Below, piece after piece: positions 30,936 to 39,086 of a stretch of DNA of 40,175 bases. A model generated the notes under the pieces. That model did no database searches and had not been told where the DNA came from. It was given only the letters and a program-made list of their open reading frames with translations. The position numbers and the translations under genes are program-made. Within the stretch, counting starts at the first letter, position 1, and each line of letters starts with the position of its first letter. The DNA comes from a virus. The stretch lies in the IMG/VR virus record IMGVR_UViG_3300005095_000547, positions 1-40,175 of that record. The stretch is one strand, 5' to 3'.

Positions 30936-31152
30936 CGGGTTGCGGCGCTTTATCCACGACGCCGGGGGCCGCAAGTTCTTGCTTGCGGTCCTCGTCGTCA
31001 TCTTGGCCTTCGTCATGTCCATGTTCGGCCCGGACAGCGAAGTGATCGTGACCAAGTGGAACGATATGGCCCTAATTGTGGTAGGGTTTTACTTTGGCTA
31101 CAAAGCGGCTGAGATCAAGCCGCCGTCATCCCCGGGAGGACCGTCGAAATGA
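30901..31152 (+). CDS. small two-helix membrane protein, holin-like
   Basis: An 83-residue protein; ATG 30901 is used (GGTGG upstream) rather than GTG 30889. It has two predicted membrane helices (KFLLAVLVVILAFVMSMF and MALIVVGFYFGYKAAEI) with a short loop (GPDSEVIVTKWND) and a proline/glycine tail. Small phage membrane proteins ending in VGFYFG...AE are common beside lysis genes and are often called holins. No endolysin is recognised nearby, so the role is unproven. It overlaps the preceding gene by 35 bases and the following gene by 4 bases (ATGA at 31149-31152). Confidence 0.6.
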   Translation: MTTQPEKAVTSSGLRRFIHDAGGRKFLLAVLVVILAFVMSMFGPDSEVIVTKWNDMALIVVGFYFGYKAAEIKPPSSPGGPSK

Positions 31153-32351
31153 GTCTTTCATGGCGTGAGTTGGAGCGTGCTAGTCCCGCGAAAGTGCGAG
31201 ACCTGTTGTCTCGCTACTTTCACGACGAAGACGCGTTGGAGAAGTGGATCGAGACTCATGAGGACTTACTCAAGGAAAACGACACCGTGTGGCCGGTGGT
31301 GGTCGAGCGGTGGGCTTGGCTATCCAGGCAGCAGTTCCCTTACCCGATAAGAGAACTCGTTGAAGAACACCCCGAAAAGGTCCCGATGCACCTTGCTCTC
31401 TGGACCGTTTCGCCTCAGCGCTTGGCCGAGGTACACGGTTACGACCGCAACGTCTTCTACGACAACCTGACCGACTTGTTGATAAACGCTAGAGGCCAGG
31501 TCCCTGGACTGCTAGAAGCGTTCGGGGTGTCGATCGAGGAGGCCCTCACAGAGAAGCCCTTGAGGACCGACGCCCTGGAGGCGCCGGAGTGGGACACTTT
31601 GGCCGTCGAGAGGTCCAAAGGGGAATCTGTGTTTGTGGACATAAAGTCCGACACTTACCCGTTGGTGGGGTTCGCGAAACTGGCCGGTAAGTACCCCGTC
31701 GCGGCGTTCATTAACGAGAGCGCTGTTGTCGTGGTTCCGCTGAAGGGCGACGTTCCCGGTCGTGGACCGGACTTCGAAAGGGACAGGTTTTACGTTACCG
31801 AGACGGAAGACAAATACGCCTCCGACGAACGCTACGTCGTGCGCGCCACCGTTCACGGCCTCAAGACGGACCCACCACTCAGCGGCTACTTCAAATTGAA
31901 AAGCGTACTCCCTCCGACCATCGAAGACATACTGCGGGCCGATCGCGTTCCGCCCAACGTCACGCAACTGGCGACCGCTAAGTACCGTTTCCGCGACGCC
32001 GAGGAGGCCGTCAGGGTCCTGTGGCGGTTCAGACTGCCCGTACGCGGGGCGACCGTCACCGCTAAACGCTACGTTGTGAGGCCGGTACCGTCACGGGTTA
32101 CACTCGATTCCCGCGGGTTGTGGAAGAACGCTCACTTCGGGGACGCGTTCACCGTCATGGAGCGCGTGGGCGAGCAGATGTTCAACGTGTTCCCTCTCGT
32201 CGTGCGCAAGGACGGGTCGGTCATCAACGTCGAAGACGGTGGAGCCCGAACCCCCATCCCAGAACACGCCTTGAAAGAGTTGCTGTTTCCGAGTAAAGGA
32301 CGTAAGATGTACAAGGTTCCTTGTCTTGTAAGCAAATCGTTCTTCGTGTAG
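31149..32351 (+). CDS. accessory protein, C-terminal VSKSFFV tag family, member 1
   Basis: A 400-residue protein with GGGAGGA upstream and a 4-base overlap with the holin-like gene. The N-terminal 130 residues are helical with conserved tryptophans (NDTVWPVVVERWAWL, LALWTVSPQRL). The middle has a beta block of the family: VVVVPLKGDVPGRGPDFERDRFYV followed by ATVHGLKTDPPL. The last residues are VSKSFFV-COOH, shared in form by six other genes downstream. Two stop codons (TAG TAG) end the gene. No enzyme motif is seen. Soluble and probably made early or packaged; both are inference. Confidence 0.75.
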   Translation: MSLSWRELERASPAKVRDLLSRYFHDEDALEKWIETHEDLLKENDTVWPVVVERWAWLSRQQFPYPIRELVEEHPEKVPMHLALWTVSPQRLAEVHGYDRNVFYDNLTDLLINARGQVPGLLEAFGVSIEEALTEKPLRTDALEAPEWDTLAVERSKGESVFVDIKSDTYPLVGFAKLAGKYPVAAFINESAVVVVPLKGDVPGRGPDFERDRFYVTETEDKYASDERYVVRATVHGLKTDPPLSGYFKLKSVLPPTIEDILRADRVPPNVTQLATAKYRFRDAEEAVRVLWRFRLPVRGATVTAKRYVVRPVPSRVTLDSRGLWKNAHFGDAFTVMERVGEQMFNVFPLVVRKDGSVINVEDGGARTPIPEHALKELLFPSKGRKMYKVPCLVSKSFFV

Positions 32352-32366
32352 TAGCGGGGGCGTAGA

Positions 32367-32885
32367 ATGGCTGATCCCGGTCTCAATCATGAGCTGAAGC
32401 AGGTTCTCCAACAAATACACACAGCGGACGATCTGTAGCAACTCATAGCCCAGTACAAAGACTACCTCACCTCCGACGATACGCTGTGGTCCGCCGTGGC
32501 CGAGCGCTGGGTTCAAGTTACCCAGCAACCGTTCCCTCTCTTCCTGAGAGACCTCGTGGTAGAGATCGGCCCGAGCTCCGTGACCTTCGTCCCTCTTTCC
32601 GAGGAAGGGTTGCCGGGCCGCAAGCCGAACTTCGAGCGCAGCGTAGCGTACCGACCTCCAGACACGTTGGGGGCTGGTTCGTTTCACAAACTCATCTTCA
32701 CCGTCTTTCGGGTTGAACAGAAGAACCAAGAAGACATCGCTTACAGAGCGCAACCAGTCCTTTTCGATGATAGAGGCTCAACCGTCACGTTGGGACCGGT
32801 GCCGGTGGAAGCCCTGCGACTGGTGCTGTTCTCATCGAAACCGGATAAGCCGGCGATCTTCGTTAGCGAAGCGTTCATGGTCTAA
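32367..32885 (+). pseudogene. tag-family member 2, interrupted by an in-frame amber codon
   Basis: From ATG 32367 the frame reads 23 codons to TAG at 32436-32438 and then continues open to TAA 32885. Before and after the stop the protein aligns with member 1: TADDL-stop-QLIAQYKDYLTSDDTLWSAVAERW corresponds to DEDALEKWIETHEDLLKENDTVWPVVVERW, so the stop sits at a glutamate position. It then lacks about 170 residues of member 1 but keeps GLPGRKPNFER and the tag VSEAFMV. Other genes here end in TAG, so the stop is probably real: a decayed copy, read-through (context TAG CAA), or restart at GTG 32496 without a ribosome site. Confidence 0.6.
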
Positions 32886-32912
32886 GGGGAGGAAGAAGGA
32901 GGAGGAACGCTA

Positions 32913-33662
32913 ATGCACGACCTTTACAAAGCCACGTGGTACGGGGCGTCGTCCGATAAACCGACGACCTTTTACACCGACGAGCGCTTCTTTTGCCGCA
33001 ACACCCAAGGCGATTGCGTTCGCGCCGAGACAAACATCCTGTTCCTCCGAGGCGAATATGAGGGTGAATATGCGGTTTACGTCAACGAGGAGGACTCCAA
33101 CTGCCAAATGACGGTCGTGCTCAACCAGCTCGTCGTGCACGATCCCGAGCGCACCGACCCGCCGGCGTGGTTCCTCTACCGTTGTCCGAAGGACGACGGG
33201 TTCGAAGCCGCGTTCATGTCACACGAGGTATATTCTAAACTCACCAAGCAGTTGGAGGAATCTGACACCAGCGTCCTCGACGAAATATTAGAAGAGTCTG
33301 TTGAAGCCGATTTAGTGAAAAAGGACCTCGCCAGAATCTACGACTCGGGCAAAGTCAAGTGGCCCGTGTTCCTGGAGGCCGTGGCGCGAGAGTTGAACAT
33401 AGACCTGCGCGAGAGGTTCATCGAGGTGGGGTACACGATGGCTGTGGCCAGCGGCAGTACGGTGGCCGTTACCGGGCGCACCTTCAACTTCGACGCGCAC
33501 GACATCGCCGAGTTCGTCGAGGCCGTCATCGACGAGGTTCTAGAGGACCGCAAACGAGAAGTGATGGACCTCATCCTCTCCGGCAAGGTCCCCGTGCGGG
33601 TGTCGGAATTGGTTAAGTATTTTAAGCAGACGAACTTCGTGTCCGCCGCCTTTTACGTTTAG
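32913..33662 (+). CDS. accessory protein ending VSAAFYV, tag-family member 3
   Basis: A 249-residue protein with GGAGGAGG ahead of ATG 32913. The N-terminal 80 residues contain several cysteines and acidic turns (DERFFCRNTQGDCVRAE, EYAVYVNEEDSNC), a style shared weakly with the N-terminus of member 5. The C-terminal half is helical and charged (ESVEADLVKKDLARIY, HDIAEFVEAVIDEVLEDRKREVMDLILSG). It ends TNFVSAAFYV, the family tag with alanine at the variable third place. It lacks the GRxxDYxRDRF block, so the tag is shared without the body. The function is unknown. Confidence 0.75.
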   Translation: MHDLYKATWYGASSDKPTTFYTDERFFCRNTQGDCVRAETNILFLRGEYEGEYAVYVNEEDSNCQMTVVLNQLVVHDPERTDPPAWFLYRCPKDDGFEAAFMSHEVYSKLTKQLEESDTSVLDEILEESVEADLVKKDLARIYDSGKVKWPVFLEAVARELNIDLRERFIEVGYTMAVASGSTVAVTGRTFNFDAHDIAEFVEAVIDEVLEDRKREVMDLILSGKVPVRVSELVKYFKQTNFVSAAFYV

Positions 33663-33671
33663 CAGGAGGAC

Positions 33672-34754
33672 ATGATGGGAGGAGACAACGCGGGCCTGCT
33701 GACAGAGGAGCTGTGGGAAAGCTGGCCTTTTGAAGAGAAGCTAAAGTTCGTAAAGACCTTTGATGGCGACCCCACTTCTATCCCCGACTTCGTGTACGCT
33801 TGGCTTATAGCGAAGTCGATCGACGACCTGCTTGTAGTGTGGTCGCGGCGGGAAGTCGGAGAGTTCCTGAACCGGGTCTTGAGCGACGAGGAGGCCAGAA
33901 GGAAAGCCTTAGCCTTACGCCCGCTCAAGAACGAGAAGGTAGCAAAGTTTTTGGCGGAACCCGAGTTTCAAACGGTGTCCCTCAAACCGGGGCAATACGT
34001 GGAGATACCCGTTAAAAGGAGCGTTCTTGACGAGGTGGGGGCGGAGGGAGGTCTTACCGTGCTCGGCGGGCGCACGGACCCCGTAGCGGTCGTGTACGTG
34101 TTCAAGCAGCGCGGCCAGTTGGTGGTATTGGCGCTGAACGACATCCCCGGACGCCCTGTTGACTACGACAGAGACCGGTTCCACGTTGGCGAGGTGAAGG
34201 GAGAACAGAGGATAATAGCCACCGTACACGGCCTCTTACAGGACCCGCCCGTGCATCCTTATTTAGACCTGCTCCAGGTTGTCCTGCCTGATTTGCGGGA
34301 CCTGTACCGTTACGCGGAGGTTCACTTTTCTCTCCCACCGAACACCACCAAGATCCAGTCGCGGTCTTACCCTTCAACCGCTGATCTGTCTGAGGAAGAA
34401 TGGGCCATACTGGCGTCGGTGGTAAATCAAACGATGTTCACTCCACGGAGGCCCGTCTTGCCGGCACCTTACATGCCCCTTTCAATAGGCAAAGAGGTAT
34501 TCATAGGAAGGTCAGAGCTTTTCTCCAACGACTTCGTGGTGAACTTTGCCGGTGGAGAGTCGCCCTATCACAGCCTTGAGCTAATAATCAACACGAAAAC
34601 AGAGCAGGTAGAGCCAGCCGTTCTCTGGGACCCCGAGCGCCAGCGCCCCGTGCTGAACAAGAAAGCCGCGAAGATCGGGCGGGGCTTGGAAGCGGTGCGC
34701 AATTTGATGCAGGGTACGGCGTTGATAGTCGTATCGGAAGCATTCTTTGTGTGA
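33672..34754 (+). CDS. accessory protein ending VSEAFFV, tag-family member 4
   Basis: A 360-residue protein. AGGAGG ends 2 bases before ATG 33672 and 5 bases before the next ATG at 33675, so 33675 may be the true start. Its whole length aligns with the second half of member 5: ELWESWPFEEKLKFVKTF, LPLKN-type helix RKALALRPLKN, FLAEPEFQTV, LTVLGGRTD, the core block DIPGRPVDYDRDRFHV, ATVHGLLQDPPVHPYLD and DLRDLYRYA, then LPPNTTK. It uses more AGA, AGG, ATA and TTA codons than the structural genes. The end is VVSEAFFV-COOH. It is predicted soluble, with helices first and beta strands later. Confidence 0.8.
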   Translation: MMGGDNAGLLTEELWESWPFEEKLKFVKTFDGDPTSIPDFVYAWLIAKSIDDLLVVWSRREVGEFLNRVLSDEEARRKALALRPLKNEKVAKFLAEPEFQTVSLKPGQYVEIPVKRSVLDEVGAEGGLTVLGGRTDPVAVVYVFKQRGQLVVLALNDIPGRPVDYDRDRFHVGEVKGEQRIIATVHGLLQDPPVHPYLDLLQVVLPDLRDLYRYAEVHFSLPPNTTKIQSRSYPSTADLSEEEWAILASVVNQTMFTPRRPVLPAPYMPLSIGKEVFIGRSELFSNDFVVNFAGGESPYHSLELIINTKTEQVEPAVLWDPERQRPVLNKKAAKIGRGLEAVRNLMQGTALIVVSEAFFV

Positions 34755-34769
34755 GGGAGGAGCAGCAAT

Positions 34770-36443
34770 ATGGCCACTTTGGCGAGTGACGTGGTGCTCG
34801 TTAACGGCGAAGAGTACGTGATCCTGCATTACGACGAGGATGACTTCGAAAGCAAAGAGGCGTTCTTAGACTGCGTTGAGGAAACTTACGGGGGCCTCTG
34901 TACCGTTTACGAAGACGAGGTGGAAGTTGACGATCTCGGCGAATACTGGATAAAGGGCGATAGTTGCAACGCGTACCACATTCGCGGTTCACACGAAGAT
35001 GCGGTCTTCGTCCGCAAGTCGCTCTACGACCAGGTGAACTCGCAGCACCTGTCGCCTCTGTACTGCCCGGAAGTCGTGGCCTGGAAAGCGACCGAAGAGT
35101 TCGACGTGGATTCCGATCTTATCAGGGAGGCCGTCAAGGAGCTGGGTTACGGGACGCTCCACGAAGTCCGCGAGAACCGCGATGAGGTTCTGTACCAGGC
35201 GCTCAAGAAAGCCACAGACCCCGAAGACGTTGAGAACATCCTCTCCGAACTGAGCATGCTGGACAGCACCTTGTTCACTAGCGCGGTGACCAAGGACGTG
35301 TGGAGCAATTGGCCCTGGGACGCCAAGATTGCGTTTCTCGAAACCATCCCGTTCGACGACCTCGACATTCCCGATTACATAACGCGGTGGGTCGAAGACA
35401 ACGTGCCCGAGGTCCCGGTAGAAATCGCGTTGTCCTACCTAACCAGCGGCGACGAAGACAAGGACGCCGAGACCGTCGATAAACTTCTCGCCATCTACCC
35501 GCTGGAGAAGGTCGTAGCGGCTATACCGAAACTGGTCGGGATGTGGCCGGCGAGCGACGTGGGCTCCATCACGGCAAGGGCGCTGGACAGCGAGGAGAAG
35601 CGTCGCAAGGCCCTTGAGATCCTCCCGCTAAAGAACGCAACCATTAAGGAGTTTTTGGAGGAGCCTGAGTTCCAAACGGTACGAGCACAGGCCGGGGCCA
35701 CGATTTCGATGGCCATGCGGGAGGACATCAGCGAGTCGTTTTCCAAGGAGCAGTTCGGGATCACTACGCTCGGTGGGTCATCCGACACCAACTTTTTGGT
35801 GTACGCGTATAGAAAAGGCGGCAACTACGTGGAACTCTTGCCTCTCGTTGACATCAAGGGGCGCAAGGTTGACTACAACAGGGACCGGTTCTTCTGTAAC
35901 GAGAGCTCCGTTTCCTTGGCGGCTACGGTTTACGGGCTCCTCCAAGACCCGCCCGTGCATCCGTACTTGGACGTAAGCTCTCTCCTCGATCCCGACTTGC
36001 GGGACCTTTACCGTTACGCGGTAAAGCACAAGTCCCTGCCGCCGCATTTTTCGAAGCTGGTCTTCCGCGCGCACGACGCCAACGAGATCTCGCCGGGGAA
36101 GCTTGCCGTCCTTGCTGCGGTCGTTGAACGGGTCACTTACAACCGCGTGGACGCGACCGAGCGGGGCAAATACCGCATGTTGCTGCCCGGAGAGACCGTA
36201 ACCTTCGGTACCGTTCCTGGTGCCAGTAGCGGCATCATCCTAACCATTTCAGGACCGAAGCTAGACGGCAAGGGCCTCGTCTTGCGACGGAAGGACGACA
36301 AGGCCGTCCCAAGCGTTCTGTGGGACCCTAACGAGGGGACCGTGGTGCCGAACTGGGAGGCCATCGCCCACGGGTACCGGGTACCGCACGATCTCTTGAA
36401 GAGCTACAACGTAATAACCGTCTCGAAGGCGTTCTTCGTCTAA
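34770..36443 (+). CDS. accessory protein ending VSKAFFV, tag-family member 5 (longest)
   Basis: A 557-residue protein with GGGAGGAG ahead of ATG 34770. An extra N-terminal domain (about 1-95) has acidic turns and paired cysteines (LDCVEETYGGLCTVYEDE, GDSCNAYHIRG) with an EDAVF segment. A helical region with tryptophans follows, then the region homologous to member 4: FLEEPEFQTV, ITTLGGSSD, DIKGRKVDYNRDRFFC, ATVYGLLQDPPVHPYLD, DLRDLYRYA, LPPHFSK. Short DNA runs in this region are identical to member 4 (for example GACCCGCCCGTGCATCC), showing a fairly recent duplication. The end is VSKAFFV-COOH. No catalytic motif is seen. Confidence 0.8.
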   Translation: MATLASDVVLVNGEEYVILHYDEDDFESKEAFLDCVEETYGGLCTVYEDEVEVDDLGEYWIKGDSCNAYHIRGSHEDAVFVRKSLYDQVNSQHLSPLYCPEVVAWKATEEFDVDSDLIREAVKELGYGTLHEVRENRDEVLYQALKKATDPEDVENILSELSMLDSTLFTSAVTKDVWSNWPWDAKIAFLETIPFDDLDIPDYITRWVEDNVPEVPVEIALSYLTSGDEDKDAETVDKLLAIYPLEKVVAAIPKLVGMWPASDVGSITARALDSEEKRRKALEILPLKNATIKEFLEEPEFQTVRAQAGATISMAMREDISESFSKEQFGITTLGGSSDTNFLVYAYRKGGNYVELLPLVDIKGRKVDYNRDRFFCNESSVSLAATVYGLLQDPPVHPYLDVSSLLDPDLRDLYRYAVKHKSLPPHFSKLVFRAHDANEISPGKLAVLAAVVERVTYNRVDATERGKYRMLLPGETVTFGTVPGASSGIILTISGPKLDGKGLVLRRKDDKAVPSVLWDPNEGTVVPNWEAIAHGYRVPHDLLKSYNVITVSKAFFV

Positions 36444-36461
36444 CGTGAGGGAGGTTGAACC

Positions 36462-36731
36462 GTGACAGTTGAAGCGTTGGGGTTGCGTTGGAGGAGGTGG
36501 CACGGTCGGTACCGCGCGGTAGTCGGTGACGGGGAGGTCCTTCGCCACGTGTGGTTGGCGCCTACCGTCACCGGGCGCAAGTTGGTCGTGTTCACCGACG
36601 ACGGTGAGTACTACCGGGCCGTTGCTGCGTCCACCGACCCGGTGTCGTTCATTAACGCCGCGTCGCGCAAGGACACCGCGTCTTGGCAAAAGCTACGCGC
36701 GTGGTTTGAGGAAAGAGACAACGAAGACTGA
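36462..36731 (+). CDS. small hypothetical protein
   Basis: An 89-residue protein from GTG 36462 with GGGAGG upstream. It is basic at the start (LRWRRWHGRYRAVVG) with a beta strand (RKLVVFTDDGEYYRAV) and a helical, charged end (WQKLRAWFEERDN). Tryptophans are frequent. It lacks the C-terminal tag of its neighbours. The next gene starts 15 bases after its TGA. I do not recognise it; it may be an interaction module for the NHL-like protein that follows. Confidence 0.65.
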   Translation: MTVEALGLRWRRWHGRYRAVVGDGEVLRHVWLAPTVTGRKLVVFTDDGEYYRAVAASTDPVSFINAASRKDTASWQKLRAWFEERDNED

Positions 36732-36745
36732 GGAGGCTTGGCGCT

Positions 36746-38080
36746 ATGCGCGGATTGGAATGGCTCAAAGAGCTGATGTCGCAACTCAAAGAGGACGAAC
36801 ATCTCAGGTCCCGTCTTGGTCCCGGGGCCACCATGCTCGACAAGGCCGTCGAGGAGCTTGAGCAGTTGTCCACGGAAACCACTACCCGGGACTACCAGGT
36901 ATTCGGGTTGGCCGATAAAGACTACGGCGCGTTCCGGGTTATCAACGGTGAGATACAATGGCCCTACCCCATCGGAACGCGCGTCTCGTACTCGAAGACC
37001 AACCTCATCTACAACCCCATCGACATGCGCTACGACGCCGAAACCGATACCGTGTTCGTCACGTCGTGGAACTGGGGCGTACGTCTCTTCGACCGCAACT
37101 TTTCCTACAAGGGCGGGTTCTCGAAGAACCTGGGTTACTGCTGGGGCATCGACGTTAACGGCGAAATCGTGGTCGTCTCCGACAACTACGGCCACCGCGT
37201 GCGGTGCCTCGACCGCAAGGGGACCCTGCTGTGGACCCTGGGCGACGGAGTGGCCGGTGCCCTCGTGGACGGTCACCTCTACCGTCCGACGGGCGTGGCC
37301 ATCCTGCCCAACGGTAACATCATGGTGGCTTGTAACTACGGTCGCGAAACGTCTTCCGACCCGACCTACGGAACCATTTCCGAACACGACCGTAACACAG
37401 GTGAACTGGTCAAGGTTCACCTCAAGTATCAGGGCAACGGCCAGGCGTGGAACAACGAAGTTTACCGGCCCACGTTCATGCGTGTGGTTTACCCGCCCAA
37501 CTCCGACCCCGAGCTTTGGTTCAGCATGGAACGCGACTACGTGGCCGTGTTCACCATCGACCCGAACACCGGCGACCTCACCTACAAGCGCGTGTACGGG
37601 CGGAGCGACCGTTTCTCGCTGTTCTCCATGACCGTGCGCGGTCTGGCCGTATCGACCGACTACCGGCGTCTCTACGTAGCCGTGGCCGGGCCGCAGGTCG
37701 TCGGCGTGCTCGACATCGACTCCGGCGACGTGCTCGGCTTCGTCGGGCACCAGGGCTTCGAGAACGCCAAGGACCTCCCGGAAACGCCCGGCGTGTTCCT
37801 CGACGTTCAGGGCGTTGAGCTCATCGAGGACCAAGAGCTCCTGGTTGCCGACTCCAGCAACCACCGCATCCAGGGGTTCCCGACCGGCGTTCTTGAGGTT
37901 CCGGGGTTCGTGCTCTCCTACTCCCTGCTCGACGGTGCGGATCAGCTCGACGACGTGCTCTACACCAGCGACGACAAGTTCGACCTCAGCACGCTGACGC
38001 GTATCGTAGCTACGCGTGATCTCATCACGTGTAGCTTCCCGAAGAAGGTTCTGCTCTGTGGCCGACGCCATATCTGCTAA
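36746..38080 (+). CDS. NHL-repeat-like beta-propeller protein
   Basis: A 444-residue protein with GAGGAGG ahead of ATG 36746. After a 50-residue helical N-terminus it shows repeats of NHL/propeller type: IDMRYDAETDTVFVTSWNWGVRLFD, WGIDVNGEIVVVSDNYGHRVRCLD split by loops, PTGVAILPNGNIMVACNYG, and near the end VQGVELIEDQELLVADSSNHRIQGF. Such propellers bind proteins or sugars; in phages they are found in receptor-binding proteins. Its codons are those of the structural genes (few TTA, CTA or TCA), unlike its neighbours, which hints that it is a highly made virion protein. It lacks the C-terminal tag and ends RRHIC. Confidence 0.75.
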   Translation: MRGLEWLKELMSQLKEDEHLRSRLGPGATMLDKAVEELEQLSTETTTRDYQVFGLADKDYGAFRVINGEIQWPYPIGTRVSYSKTNLIYNPIDMRYDAETDTVFVTSWNWGVRLFDRNFSYKGGFSKNLGYCWGIDVNGEIVVVSDNYGHRVRCLDRKGTLLWTLGDGVAGALVDGHLYRPTGVAILPNGNIMVACNYGRETSSDPTYGTISEHDRNTGELVKVHLKYQGNGQAWNNEVYRPTFMRVVYPPNSDPELWFSMERDYVAVFTIDPNTGDLTYKRVYGRSDRFSLFSMTVRGLAVSTDYRRLYVAVAGPQVVGVLDIDSGDVLGFVGHQGFENAKDLPETPGVFLDVQGVELIEDQELLVADSSNHRIQGFPTGVLEVPGFVLSYSLLDGADQLDDVLYTSDDKFDLSTLTRIVATRDLITCSFPKKVLLCGRRHIC

Positions 38081-38100
38081 TGCTTTGAGGGGAGACTTGC

Positions 38101-39060
38101 ATGGAGATATTCGAATCGGTTTCTCCGTTCCAGGAGATAGAGTGTCCGAGCAACAAGCAGAAGATCGAGTTACCGATAATCTACCCGTCGGAGTACAAAA
38201 AGCGCTTCCCGGAGATCGTCGAGGCGTGTGACTGGCCACGGCCCGACGGCGCCCTCCGGGAAGCGTTGCAACTGTCGGCCTTCACGCACGCGGCCCCGAT
38301 CCTCCGTCACCGAGACGGGGCGAAGCTCCTCTACAACGTCATCGCCGACGAGCTCTCCGACCTCTTGTACACCCGTAAGCACCTCATACTGGCCGAGGAG
38401 TGGGCCGGTGGGTTCGACGTGATAGTGTTCAAGCGCGTCTTTCGTCGCATCTCTTTGCGCGACAACGGCGTCGAGCCGGTTACGCCCGTTCCGAACCTTG
38501 AAATGGACCGCAAGCGCCTCGGTTATTACAGCCCTGAAGTCATTCTGGACCTCGTGAACAGTCAACTGAGTATCGACGACCTTATCGACCTGGCCAAAAC
38601 GAACGACCTGCCACAAGATGCCCCGCTGGTAATAGAAACAACAATCCCGTCCGAAGGGCACAGCCTAGAGGATGCGGAACGGTTGTTGGCCGAAGGCTTG
38701 GTCGAGCTGTTGACCGTGAGCGTTGAGGGGCAGATCTTAAAGGTGCTGCCGGGCGAGGTTAAGTGGAAGCGCGAGAAGAAACGGTTCTCCGTGAACGAAA
38801 ACGACCTGTGGGGTTTGCGCCAATTCATCTTGGCTTACCCCGACGGCACGGGCTTCTTTCCGATCGAGTTGAGACTGGTCAGGGACTACACTAAAGACAA
38901 GGACGACGGACTACTTCACTATCGCCTTGAGGACATTAACGTCTTGCGCCCGCTGGAACCGAAACATACGACGAAGCTTCGGGAGGCGCTGGGGACACGT
39001 TTGCTAAAACGCTTCGTCTTCGATATGGTAGGTCTTGTCAGTCGAACCTTCTACGTTTAA
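38101..39060 (+). CDS. accessory protein ending VSRTFYV, tag-family member 6
   Basis: A 319-residue protein with GAGGGGA ahead of ATG 38101. The body is mixed helix and strand (LLYTRKHLILAEEWAGGFDVIVFKRVF, IDDLIDLAKTNDL) and has no clear similarity to members 1, 4 and 5 except a weak KVLPGEVKWKREKKRFSVNE segment in place of the GRxxDYxRDRF block. The end is GLVSRTFYV-COOH, the family tag. No cysteine cluster, signal peptide or membrane segment is visible. Function unknown. Confidence 0.75.
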   Translation: MEIFESVSPFQEIECPSNKQKIELPIIYPSEYKKRFPEIVEACDWPRPDGALREALQLSAFTHAAPILRHRDGAKLLYNVIADELSDLLYTRKHLILAEEWAGGFDVIVFKRVFRRISLRDNGVEPVTPVPNLEMDRKRLGYYSPEVILDLVNSQLSIDDLIDLAKTNDLPQDAPLVIETTIPSEGHSLEDAERLLAEGLVELLTVSVEGQILKVLPGEVKWKREKKRFSVNENDLWGLRQFILAYPDGTGFFPIELRLVRDYTKDKDDGLLHYRLEDINVLRPLEPKHTTKLREALGTRLLKRFVFDMVGLVSRTFYV

Positions 39061-39086
39061 GAGCACCAGAGAGAGAGGCTAACGTT

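Noticed and set aside
32436-32438. Amber codon read as an amino acid because of an alternative genetic code (TAG for Gln)
   Set aside because: Many well-supported genes here stop at TAG, for example terminase (4899), portal (6795), tape measure (22530) and the beta-solenoid (29488), and no other internal TAG was seen in a recognised gene.
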